This document shows, piece by piece, positions 45,001 to 56,398 of a stretch of 64,000 nt of DNA. Made by a program: the position numbers and the translations under genes. Source of the stretch: Macrostomum hystrix (Eukaryota; Platyhelminthes; Macrostomidae); contig CATNEN010000038.1 of assembly GCA_950097015.1 (NCBI GenBank), positions 26,697,001 through 26,761,000 on the forward strand, read 5' to 3'. Below the pieces are notes generated by a model. It made no database searches and was not told the DNA's origin. It was given only the letters and a program-made list of their open reading frames with translations. Numbering within the stretch: position 1 is the first letter of the stretch; each line of letters starts with the position of its first letter.

Positions 45001-48000
45001 AAAGAGTCCCGATGCCAAAGAGTCCCGATTCCAAAGAGTCCCGATTCCAAAGAGTTCGGATGCCAAAGAGTCCCGATTCCAAAGAGTCCCGATTCCAAAG
45101 AGTCCCGATTCCAAAGAGTCCCGATTCAAAAGAGTCCCGATTCCAAAGAGTCCCGATTCCAAAGAGTCCCGATTCCAAAGAGTCCCGATTCCAAAGAGTC
45201 CCGATTCCAAAGAGTCCCGATTCCAAAGAGTCCCGATTCCAAAGAGTCCCGATTCCAAAGAGTTCCGATTCCAAAGAGTTCGGATGCCAAAGAGTCCCGA
45301 TTCCAAAGAGTCCCGATTCCAAAGAGTCCAGATGCTAAAGAGTCCCGATTCCAAAGAGTTCGGATGCCAAAGAGTCCTGATTCCAAAGAGTCCCGATTCC
45401 AAAGAGTCCCGATGCTAAAGAGTCCCGATTCCAAAGAGTTCGGATGCTAAAGAGTCCCGATTCCAAAGAGTTCGGATGCCAAAGAGTCCCGATTCCAAAA
45501 AGTCCCGATGCTAAAGAGTCCCGATTCCAAAGAGTCCCGATTCCAAAGAGTCCCGATTCCAAAGAGTCCCGATTCCAAAGAGACCCGATTCCAAAGAGTC
45601 CCGATTCCAAAGAGTTCGGATGCCAAAGAGTCCCGATTCCAAAGAGTCCCGATGCTAAAGAGTCCCGATTCCAAAGAGTCCCGATTCCAAAGAGTCCCGA
45701 TGCTAAAGAGTCCCGATTCCAAAGAGTCCCGATTCCAAAGAGTCCCGATTCCAAAGAGTCCCGATTCCAAAGAGACCCGATTCCAAAGAGTCCCGATTCC
45801 AAAGAGTCCCGATTCCAAAGAGTCCCGATTCCAAAGAGTCCCGATTCCAAAGAGTTCGGATGCCAAAGAGTCCCGATTCTAAAGAGTCCTGATGCTAAAG
45901 AGTCCCGATTCCAAAGAGTTCGGATGCTAAAGAGTCCCGATTCCAAAGAGTTTGGATGCCAAAGAGACCCGATTCCAAAGAGTTCGGATGCCAAAGAGTC
46001 CCGATTCCAAAGAGTCCCGATTCCAAATAGTCCAGATGCTAAAGAGTCCCGATTCCAAAGAGTCCAGATGCCAAAGAGTCCCGATTCCAAAGAGTCCCGA
46101 TTCCAAAGAGTCCCGATTTCAAAGAGTTCGGATGCCAAAGAGTCCCGATTCCAAAGAGTCCCGATTCCAAAGAGTCCAGATGCTAAAGAGTCCAGATGCT
46201 AAAGAGTCCCGATTCCAAAGAGTCCCGATTCCAAAGAGTCCCGATTCCAAAGAGTCCCTATTCCAAAGAGTCCCGATTCCAAAGAGTCCCGATTCCAAAG
46301 AGTCCCGATTCCAAAGAGTCCCTATTCCAAAGAGTCCCGATTCCAAAGAGTCCCGATTCCAAAGAGTCCCGATGCCAAAGAGTCCCGATTCCAAAGAGTT
46401 CGGATGCCAAAGAGTCCCGATTCCAAAGAGTTCGGATGCCAAAGAGTCCCGATTCCAAAGAGTTCCGATGCCGAAGAGTCCCGATTCCAAAGAGTCCCGA
46501 TTCCAAAGAGTCCCGATTCCAAAGAGTTCGGATGCCAAAGAGTCCCGATTCCAAAGAGTCCCGATTCCAAAGAGTCCCGATTCCAAAGAGTTCCGATTCC
46601 AAAGAGTCCTGATTCCAAAGAGTCCCGATTCCAGAGAGTTCGGATGTTAAAAAGTCCCGATTCCAAAGAGTTCGGATGCCAAAGAGTCCCGATTCCAAAG
46701 AGTCCCGATTCCAAAGAGTCCAGATTCCAAAGAGTCCCGATTCCAAAGAGTTCCGATTCCAAAGAGTCCCGATGCTAAAGAGTCCCGATTCCAAAGAGTT
46801 CGGATGCTAAAAAGTCCCGATTCCAAAGAGTTCGGATGCCAAAGAGTCCCGATTCCAAAGAGTCCCGATTCCAAAGAGTCCCGATTCCAAAGAGTTCCGA
46901 TTCCAAAGAGTCCCGATGCTAAAGAGTCCCGATTCCAAAGAGTTCGGATGCTAAAAAGTCCCGATTCCAAAGAGTTCGGATGCCAAAGAGACCCGATTCC
47001 AAAGAGTCCCGATTCCAAAGAGTTCGGATGCCAAAGAGACCCGATTCCAAAGAGTCCCGATTCCAAAGAGTTTGGATGCCAAAGAGTCCCGATTCCAAAG
47101 AGTTCGGATGCCAAAGAGTCCCGATTCCAAAGAGTCCAGATGCTAAAGAGTCCCGATTCCAAAGAGTCCCGATTCCAAAGAGTCCCGATTCCAAAGAGTT
47201 CGGATGCCAAAGAGTCCCGATTCCAAAGAGTTCGGATGCCAAAGAGTCCTGATTCCAAAGAGTCCCGATGCTAAAGAGTCCCGATTCCAAAGAGTTCGGA
47301 TGCTAAAAAGTCCCGATTCCAAAGAGTTCGGATGCCAAAGAGTCCCGATTCCAAAGAGTCCAGATGCTAAAGAGTCCCGATTCCAAAGAGTTCGGATGCC
47401 AAAGAGTCCTGATTCCAAAGAGTCCCGATGCTAAAGAGTCCCGATTCCAAAGAGTCCCGATGCCAAAGAGTCCAGATGCTAAAGAGTCCCGATTCCAAAG
47501 AGTCCCGATTCTAAAGAGTTTCCGATGCCAAAGAGTCCCGATTCCAAAGAGTCCCGATGCCAAAGAGTCCCGATTCCAAAGAGTTCGGATGCCAAAGAGT
47601 CCCGATTCCAAAGAGTCCCGATGCCAAAGAGTCCCGATTCCAAAGAGTCCAGATGCTAAAGAGTCCCGATTCCAAAGAGTCCCGATTCCAAAGAGTCCCG
47701 ATGCCAAAGAGTCCCGATTCCAAAGAGTCCCGATTCCAAAGAGTTCGGATGCCAAAGAGTCCCGATTCCAAAGAGTTCGGATGCCAAATAGTCCCGATTC
47801 CAAAGAGTCCCGATTCCAAAGAGTTCGGATGCCAAAGAGTCCCGATTCCAAAGAGTTCGGATGCTAAAGAGTCCCGATTCCAAAGAGTTCGGATGCCAAA
47901 GAGTCCCGATTCCAAAGAGTTCGGATGCCAAAGAGTCCCGATTCCAAAGAGTCCCGATTCCAAAGACTTCCGATGCCAAAGAGTCCCGATTCCAAAGAGT

Positions 48001-50727
48001 CCCGATTCCAAAGAGTCCCGATTCCAAAGAGTCCCGATTCGAAAGAGTCCCGATTCCAAAGAGTCCCGATTCCAAAGAGTCCCGATTCAAAAGAGTCCCG
48101 ATTCCAAAGAGTCCCGATTCCAAAGAGTCCCGATTCCAAAGAGTCCCGATTCCAAAGAGTCCCGATTCCAAAGAGTTCCGATTCCAAAGAGTTCGGATGC
48201 CAAAGAGTCCCGATTCCAAAGAGTCCCGATTCCAAAGAGTCCAGATGCCAAAGAGTCCCGATTCCAAAGAGTTCGGATGCCAAAGAGTCCTGATTCCAAA
48301 GAGTCCCGATTCCAAAGAGTCCCGATGCTAAAGAGTCCCGATTCCAAAGAGTTCGGATGCTAAAGAGTCCCGATTCCAAAGAGTTCGGATGCCAAAGAGT
48401 CCCGATTCCAAAGAGTCCCGATGCTAAAGAGTCCCGATTCCAAAGAGTCCCGATTCCAAAGAGTCCCGATTCCAAAGAGTCCCGATTCCAAAGAGACCCG
48501 ATTCCAAAGAGTCCCGATTCCAAAGAGTCCCGATTCCAAAGAGTCCCGATTCCAAAGAGTCCCGATGCTAAAGAGTCCCGATTCCAAAGAGTCCCGATTC
48601 CAAAGAGTCCCGATTCCAAAGAGTCCCGATTCCAAAGAGACCCGATTCCAAAGAGTCCCGATTCCAAAGAGTCCCGATTCCAAAGAGTCCCGATTCCAAA
48701 GAGTCCCGATTCCAAAGAGTTCGGATGCCAAAGAGTCCCGATTCTAAAGAGTCCCGATGCTAAAGAGTCCCGATTCCAAAGAGTTCGGATGCTAAAGAGT
48801 CCCGATTCCAAAGAGTTTGGATGCCAAAGAGACCCGATTCCAAAGAGTTCGGATGCCAAAGAGTCCCGATTCCAAAGAGTCCCGATTCCAAATAGTCCAG
48901 ATGCTAAAGAGTCCCGATTCCAAAGAGTCCCGATTCCAAAGAGTCCCGATTCCAAAGAGTTCGGATGCCAAAGAGTCCCGATTCCAAAGAGTCCCGATTC
49001 CAAAGAGTCCAGATGCTAAAGAGTCCAGATGCTAAAGAGTCCCGATTCCAAAGAGTCCCGATTCCAAAGAGTCCCGATTCCAAAGAGTCCCTATTCCAAA
49101 GAGTCCCGATTCCAAAGAGTCCCGATTCCAAAGAGTCCCGATTCCAAAGAGTCCCTATTCCAAAGAGTCCCGATTCCAAAGAGTCCCGATTCCAAAGAGT
49201 CCCGATTCCAAAGAGTCCCGATTCCAAAGAGTTCGGATGCCAAAGAGTCCCGATTCCAAAGAGTTCGGATGCCAAAGAGTCCCGATTCCAAAGAGTTCCG
49301 ATGCCAAAGAGTCCCGATTAAAAGAGGCTCTTAACAAAAGAAAGACCATGCACGGGGAAGGTTAAAATCTTTCAAATACCCACATTTTTCTTTTCTCAGT
49401 ATCTCCTAAAATATTTAAACTATCGCCATTTAAATTCGTAAAAAGCTATAAGCATTCGCTCAATCCGATTAGACGAATTCCAGCATCGCAAAACATCGGC
49501 ATCGTCGAGACATTCGTCGACTTTCGTCGGTGTGTCTCTTTAGAATCGGAACTCTTAACAGTCGGGACTCTTTAGAATCGGAACTCTTAACAGTCGGGAC
49601 TCTTTAGAATCGGAACTTTTAACAGTCGGGACTCTTTGGAATCGGGACTCATTAGAATCGGGACTCTTTAGAATCGAGACTCTTTGTAATCGGGACTCTT
49701 GAGAATCGGGACTCTTTAGCATCTGGACTCTTTAGAATCGAAACTCTTTAGACCTTGTCACCTGGTCAAGAGTTGCCCTTGTCACCTGGGCCACGGAGCA
49801 ATAAGAGTTGCCCTTGTCACCTGGGCCACGGAGCAATAAGAGTTGCCCTTGTCACCTGGGTCACGGAGCAATAAGAGTTGCCCTTGTCACCTGGGCCACG
49901 GAGCAATAAGAGTTGCCCTTGTCACCTGGCCACGGAGCAATAAGAGTTGCCCTTGTCACCTGGGTCTCCGACAAGAATTGCTAGTCAGCGATGCTGACTC
50001 GGCTTTGAAAGTTATTTCATCGTATAAAGTGCCTACAATTTTTATTCAGATTGTGAACCTTCACGAAAATCAGTCATTCGGTTTGGGAACTATCGGGAAG
50101 TTGGCAGTGGGCATTTGAAATTACCTCCCCTGGTCTTTCCCCTGAGGGAAAATTGCTGGGTCTTTTACAGTTCAATAACGCCAAAATGGGCCGTTTTTCA
50201 CACTTCACCACACCTTGCAGGTGAGCTCCAACGCCTGCTCGCATCTGTCCAGACCGCGCCTGCTGCACGTGCCGCTTCACGGAGGCCAAATCACAGACTG
50301 GCAGTCGATGGGGGACCGACAAGCTCCATCAAACAATGAACCCGCCGATGAGACCGATGAGCATGAAGAGGTTGACAATGTACGCGTCAGTGCAGTTCGC
50401 CTGGACGACATCCTCTTGACGGAGACCTGGCCAGCGCCGAAGCTGCTGGTGAAGTGGGACATGGCATTCGCCGATCTGGACTGTCTGCGCCTCGCGGCTG
50501 AAGGCGCCCTCACCTGGCCGAATATCACAGGTGTGCTGCTGCTGGGCATTTCGGCGGAGTCGGCAGGTGCAACCGCCCGACTCATGGCTGAGCAGCTGCA
50601 CTTCAAGCCTCACCGACTGCTGGCGGCGTCGGCAGCTGGGGCACCAGCCGATGAGCCCGGAGCTCTGCTGGACTTAGCCGCAGTCGACACCTGGCCTAAT
50701 GATGTGCTGTGGCTACGGGCGCCATAG
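39100..50727 (+). CDS. FkbM-like methyltransferase-fold, type II membrane protein (3 exons)
   Basis: Exons 39100-39434, 40499-41198 and 50221-50727 join in phase (2/1, 0/0) to give 513 aa with stop TAG. Exon 1: short basic cytosolic tail (RRLQRLLRRARCAR), one membrane anchor (LITCLLGVLLASSLLLFIV), then a Ser/Asn-rich stem. Exon 2: WLLDVGSGLGVFTLATVARG is the SAM-binding motif I with an acidic residue after it (VDAN). Exon 3: VRLDDILL and LLVKWDMAFADLDCLRLAAE, matching the LDD and LLKIDVEG..DVLRGA pattern of FkbM-type enzymes, although the usual K-x-D-x-E reads KWDMA. Likely a Golgi/ER-anchored methyltransferase-like protein; substrate unknown and activity uncertain. Intron 2 is 9,022 bp and mostly satellite. 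Confidence 0.8.
39445..39610 (+). mobile_element. SINE-like relic in intron 1 of the methyltransferase-like gene
   Basis: Box B-like GAAGTTCGAATC at 39467-39478, then AAGTCCACGGACTTA and GATGTACACAGCC, resembling the tail of the SINE at 30007. No clear box A. Confidence 0.45.
39640..40410. repeat. 11-bp minisatellite in intron 1 of the methyltransferase-like gene
   Basis: About 70 units, mainly TCCTTCAATTG and TCCTTCAGTGG/TCCTTCAGTTG. It is pyrimidine-rich and ends about 90 bp before the real acceptor of exon 2. Each TCCTTCAG looks like a 3' splice site. Open in three frames; no protein called. Confidence 0.97.
41239..49320. repeat. 8-kb 16-bp mega-array in intron 2 of the methyltransferase-like gene
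   Basis: About 505 units of AGAGTCCCGATTCCAA with GATGCCAA, GATGCTAA, AGTTCGGATGCC and AGAGACCC variants. Blocks of about 2.2 kb recur: the rare GAGTTTGGATGCCAAAGAGA segment is at about 43770, 45946 and 48815. One extra T at about 47521 shifts the register. All long open frames here (PIPKSPDSKESRFQRV-type and GLFGIGTLWNRDSLES-type) are products of the repeat. It starts 40 bp after the exon 2 donor. Confidence 0.98.
49321..49547. other. Unique spacer between oppositely oriented 16-bp arrays
   Basis: About 220 bp of non-repetitive DNA marks the point where the 16-mer changes orientation. Confidence 0.7.
49548..49752. repeat. Inverted 16-bp array, short
   Basis: About 12 units of GGGACTCTTTAGAATC, the reverse complement of the 41239-49320 unit, mixed with GAACTCTTAACAGTC units. 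Confidence 0.93.
49755..49966. repeat. 35-bp minisatellite
   Basis: About six units: AGAGTTGCCCTTGTCACCTG, GGCCACGGAGCAATA. It ends about 250 bp before the last exon of the methyltransferase-like gene. Confidence 0.95.
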
Positions 50728-50954
50728 CAACCGTTGCAAACATCGAAACTTCCAAAGCATCAACGAGAAATACTATAACTATCCTAATTTACATCTAACT
50801 AAGACTGATGAAATCGGACGACGGCAAACATCAATGGAGGACTAGTCAAAACGAATCACGCTAGTCACATTCGATAAAGAAAACTTTTGCGCCTACTTAA
50901 AGTAGCTATCTGTGACTGCGTATACTGTAAAAAATATAGTAAAATCCTGGCTAT
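50728..50954. other. 3' flank of the methyltransferase-like gene
   Basis: No AATAAA is seen before the array begins; the poly(A) site may use a variant signal or lie within the array. Confidence 0.5.
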
Positions 50955-53900
50955 TTGGAATCGGGACTCTTTAGAATCGGGACTCTTTAGAATCGGGACA
51001 CTTTGGAATCGGGACTCTTTGGAATCGGGACTCTTTGGAATCGGGACTCTTTAGAATCGGGACTCTTTAGAATCGGGACTCTTTGGAATCGGGACTCTTT
51101 AGAATCGGGACTCTTTGGAATCGGGACTCTTTAGAATCGGGACTCTTGGAATCGGAACTATTTGGAATCAGGACTCTTTGGAATCGGGACTCTTTGGAAT
51201 CGGGACTCTTTGGAATCGGGACTCTTTGGAATCTGGACTCTTTAGAATCGGGACTCTTGGAATCGGAACTATTTGGAATCAGACTCTTTGGAATCGAGAC
51301 TCTGTAGAATCGGGACTCTTTAGAATCGGGACTCTTTGGAATCGGGACTCTTTAGAATCGGGACTCTTTGGAATCGGGACTCTTTAGAATCGGGACTCTT
51401 TAGAATCGGGACTCTCTGGAATCGGGACTCATTAGAATCGGGACTCTTTGGAATCGGGACTCTTTAGAATCGGGACTCTTTGGAATCGGGACTCTTTAGA
51501 ATCGGGACTCTTGGAATCGGAACTATTTGGAATCAGGACTCTTTGGAATCGGGACTATGTAGAATCGGGACTCTTTAGAATCGGGACTCTTTAGAATCGG
51601 GACTCTTTGGAATCGGGACTCTTTAGAATCGGGACTCTTTAGAATCGGGACTCTTGGAATCGAAACTCTTTGGAATCAAAACTCTTTAGAATCTGGACTC
51701 TTTGGAATCTGGACTCTTTGGAATCGGGACTCTTTAGAATCGGGACTCTCTGGAATCGGGACTCATTAGAATCGGGACTCTTTGGAATCGGGACTCTTTA
51801 GAATCGGGACTCTTTGGAATCGGGACTCTTTAGATTCGGGACTCTTGGAATCGGAACTATTTGGAATCAGGACTCTTTGGAACCGGGACTCTGTAGAATC
51901 GGGACTCTTTTGAATCGGGACTATTTGGAATCGGGACTCTTTGGAATCGGGACACTTTGGAATCGGGACTCTTTAGAATCAGGACTCTTTAGAATCAGGA
52001 CTCTTTGGAATCGGGACTCTTTAGAATCGGGACTCTTTGGAATCGGGACTCTTTAGATTCGGGACTCTTGGAATCGGAACTATTTGGAATCAGGACTCTT
52101 TGGAATCGGGACTCTGTAGAATCGGGACTCTTGGAATCGAAACTCTTTGGAATCGGGACTCTTTGGAATCGGGACTCTTTAGAATCGGGACTCTCTGGAA
52201 TCGGGACTCATTAGAATCGGGACTCTTTGGAATCGGGACTCTTTAGAATCGGGACTCTTTGGAATCGGGACTCTTTAGATTCGGGACTCTTGGAATCGGA
52301 ACTATTTGGAATCAGGACTCTTTGGAATCGGGACTCTGTAGAATCGGGACTGTTTTGAATCGGGACTATTTGGAATCGGGACTCTTTGGAATCGGGACAC
52401 TTTGGAATCGGGACTCTTTAGAATCAGGACTCTTTAGAATCAGGACTCTTTGGAATCGGGACTCTTTGGAATCAGGACTCTTTAGAATCGGGACTCTTTG
52501 GAATCGGGACTCTTTAGAATCAGGACTCTTTAGAATCAGGACTCTTTAGAATCCGGACTCTTTGGAATCTAAACTCTTTAGAATCGGGACTCTTTAGAAT
52601 CGGGACTCTTTGGAATCGGGACTCTTTGGAATCGGGACTCTTTGGAATCAGGACTCTTTAGAATCGGGACTCTTTGGAATCGGGACTCTTTGGAATCGGG
52701 ACTATTTTGAATCGGGACTCTTTGGAATCGGGACTCTTTGGAATCGGGACTCTTTGGAATCGGGACTCTTTGGAATCAGGACTCTTTGGAATCGGGACTA
52801 TGTAGAATCGGGACTCTTTGGAATCGGGACTCTTTAGAATCGGGACTCTTTGGAATAAGGACTCTTTAGAATCGGGACTCTTTGGAATCGGGACTCTTTG
52901 GAATCGGGACTATTTTGAATCGGGACTCTTTGGAATCGGGACTCTTTGGAATCGGGACTCTTTAGAATCGGGACTCTTTAGAATCGGGACTCTGTAGAAT
53001 CGGGACTCTTTAGAATCGGGACTCTGTAGAATCGGGACTCTTTAGAATCGGGACTCTTTGGAATCGGGACTCTTGGAATCGAAACTCTTTGGAATCAAAA
53101 CTCTTTAGAATCGGGACTCTTTGGAATCGGGACTCTTTAGAATCGGGACTCTTTAGAATCGGGACTCTCTGGAATCGGGACTCATTAGAATCGGGACCCT
53201 TTGGAATCGGGACTCTTTAGAATCGGGACTCTTTGGAATCGGGACTGTTTAGATTCGGGACTCTTGGAATCGGAACTCTTTAGAATCGGGACTCTTTAGA
53301 ATCGGGACTCTTTGGAATCGGGACTCTTTGGAATCAGGACTCTTTAGAATCGGGACTCTTTGGAATCGGGACTCTTTAGAATCAGGACTCTTTAGAATCA
53401 GGACTCTTTAGAATCGGGACTCTTTGGAATCAAAACTCTTTAGAATCGGGACTCTTTAGAATCGGGACTCTTTGGAATCGGGACTCTTTGGAATCAGGAC
53501 TCTTTAGAATCGGGACTCTTTAGAATCAGGACTCTTTAGAATCAGGACTCTTTAGAATCAGGACTCTTTAGAATCAGGACTCTTTAGAATCAGGACTCTT
53601 TGGAATCGGGACTCTTTAGAATCAGGACTCTTTAGAATCGGGACTCTTTGGAATCGGGACTCTTTAGAATCAGGACTCTTTAGAATCGGGACTCTTTGGA
53701 ATCAAAACTCTTTAGAATCGGGACTCTTTAGAATCGGGACTCTTTGGAATCGGGACTCTTTGGAATCGGGACTCTTTGGAATCGGGAGTCTTTGGAATCG
53801 GGACTCTTTGGAATAGAGAACTTTGGAATCGTGACTCTTTAGCATCGGGACTCTTTGGAATCAAGACTCTTTAGAATCGGGACTCTTTGGAATCGGGACT

Positions 53901-54720
53901 CTTTGGAATTGGGACTCTTTAGAATCGGGACTCTTTAGAATCAGGACTCTTTGGAATCGGGACTCTTTGGAATCGGGACTCTTTAGAATCGGGACTCTTT
54001 GGAATCTGGACTCTTTGGAATCGGGACTCTTTGGAATCGGGACTCTTTGGAATCTGGACTCTTTAGAATCGGGACTTTTGGAATCGGAACTATTTGGAAT
54101 CAGGACTCTTTGGAATCGGGACTCTGTAGAATCGGGACTCTTTAGAATCGGGACTCTTTAGAATCGGGACTCTTTGGAATCGTGACTCTTTGGAATCGGG
54201 ACTCTTTAGAATCTGGACTCTTTAGAATCGGGACTCTCTGGAATCGGGACTCATTAGAATCGGGACTCTTTGGAATCGGGACTCTTTAGAATCGGGACTC
54301 TTTAGAATCGGGACTCTCTGGAATCGGGACTCATTAGAATCGGGACTCTTTGGAATCGGGACTCTTTAGAATCGGGACTCTTTGGAATCGGGACTCTTTA
54401 GATTCGGGACTCTTGGAATCGGAACTATTTGGAATCGGGACTCTTTGGAATCGGGACTCTTTAGAATCGGGACTCTTTAGAATCGGGACTCTCTGGAATC
54501 GGGACTCATTAGAATCGGGACTCTTTGGAATCGGGACTCTTTAGAATCGGGACTCTTTGGAATCGGGACTCTTTGGAATCGGGACTCTTTGGAATAGGGA
54601 CTCTTTGGAATCGGGACTCTTTAGATTCGGGACTCTTGGAATCGGAACTATTTGGAATCAGGACTCTTTGGAATCTGGACTCTGGAATCTGGACTCTGGA
54701 ATCTGGACTCTGTAAAATGC
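50955..54720. repeat. Inverted 16-bp mega-array
   Basis: About 235 units of GGGACTCTTTGGAATC or GGGACTCTTTAGAATC, reverse complement of the 41-49 kb array, with CTTGGAATCGGAACTATT and AAAACTC variants in recurring order (compare 51350-51600 with 51780-52100 and 52230-52480). Confidence 0.97.
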
Positions 54721-55364
54721 GGACTTGGAATCGACTCCTTGGGAACAGTATATTGTTGACAACGAACTTTGTTGGGCAAAGTGTAATTAACCTACAATGA
54801 GTCGCTGATATAGGATAAAAAGTTAGTGGTATAGGCCAAGGACTATGTTGTTTCAGTGCAATAAAATTTATTGAAAAGTTATGCATGCAGGAGCCTGTCC
54901 TGAGTTTAAGTTTATGAGGCCGGTGACCGTAATCTTATTGCGGAGTGGTTCTTGTGTTGAGAATTCTGCTGTTCAGAAACTTCAGTTGCAACGTGGTGCA
55001 ATAAAAATCTAATTTCTAATTGAGCTTCATCGATACTTTCAGACACATATCATAGCACAATGCATGTCAGTAATAAAAAATTACATTAATATTGCTCAGC
55101 CTGGGGGAAAGAATAAATAATAATTAATTAGGTTATGCATAGGTTAGGTTTCCTTCTGATTTTTGATCATGTAATTGAAAGCTTAATGAATGAATTGTGT
55201 GAATTTCATTTTCTTCTATTTTGCTTTTAGTAGCATGTCATCACTTGATAAATTCTTGAACACTTCTAAGTTCCTAATGCAACACTAATAGTTACAAGAA
55301 CCACTGTTGAAAAACTGTAGTAGTGTAGTCCTTCCACAGTGGTCCTTACTAAATAGTTCTTGTA
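54721..55364. other. Unique DNA between two parts of the inverted array
   Basis: Non-coding and AT-rich, about 640 bp; nothing recognised. Confidence 0.5.
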
Positions 55365-56398
55365 ATCAGGACTCTTTGGAAGCGGGACTCTTTGAAATCG
55401 GGACTCTTTGGAATCGGGACTTTTTAGAATCAGGACTATTTAGAATCAGGACTCTTTAGAATCGGGACTCTTTAGAATCAGGACTCTTTAGAATCGGGAC
55501 TCTTTAGAATCGGGACTATTTAGAATCAGGACTCTTTAGAATCGGGACTATTTAGAATCGGGACTCTTTAGAATCGGGACTATTTAGAATCAGGACTCTT
55601 TAGAATCAGGACTCTTTAGAATCGGGACTATTTAGAATCAGGACTCTTTGGAATCGGGACTCATTAGAATCGAAACTCTTTAGAATCGGGACTCTTTAGA
55701 ATCAGGACTCTTTAGAATCAGGACTCTTTTGAATCAGGACTCTTTTGAATCAGGACTCTTTAGAATCAGGACACTTTGGAATCGGGACTCTTTAGAATCA
55801 GGACTCTTTGGAATCGGGACTCTTTAGAATCAGGACTCTTTAGAATCAGGACTCTTTGGAATCGGGACTCATTAGAATCGAAACTCTTTAGAATCGGGAC
55901 TCTTTAGAATCGGGACTCTTTAGAATCAGGACTCTTTGGAATCGGGACTCATTAGAATCGGGACTCTTTGGAATCGCAACTCATTAGAATCGAAACTCTT
56001 TAGAATCGGGACTCTTTGGAATCGGGTCTCCTTAGAATCGGGACTCATTAGAATCGAAACTCTTTAGAATCGGGACTCTCTAGAATCGAAACTCTTTGGA
56101 ATCGAAACTCCTTTGAATCGTGACTCTTTAGAATCGGGACTCTTTGGAGTCGGGACTCTTTAGAATCGGGACTCTTTAGAATCGAAACTCTTTGGAATCG
56201 GGACTCTTTAGAATCGGGACTCTTTAGAATCGGGACTCTTTAGAATCGTGACTCTTTAGAATCGGGACTCTTTGGAATCGGGACTCTTTGGAATCGGGAC
56301 ACTTTGGAATCGGGACTATTTGGAATTGGGACTCTTTGGAATTGGGACTCTTTGGAATCGGGACTCTTTTGAATCGGGACTTTAGTGGTCGGGATTCT
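55365..56398. repeat. Inverted 16-bp array, third block
   Basis: About 64 units of CAGGACTCTTTAGAAT-type, richer in the CAGG and TATTTAGAATC forms than the previous block. Confidence 0.96.

Noticed and set aside
41239-49320. Many long ORFs (up to 475 aa) on both strands
   Set aside because: A 16-bp unit read in any frame gives a 16-residue repeat; frames overlap on both strands and have no codon or domain sign of selection.
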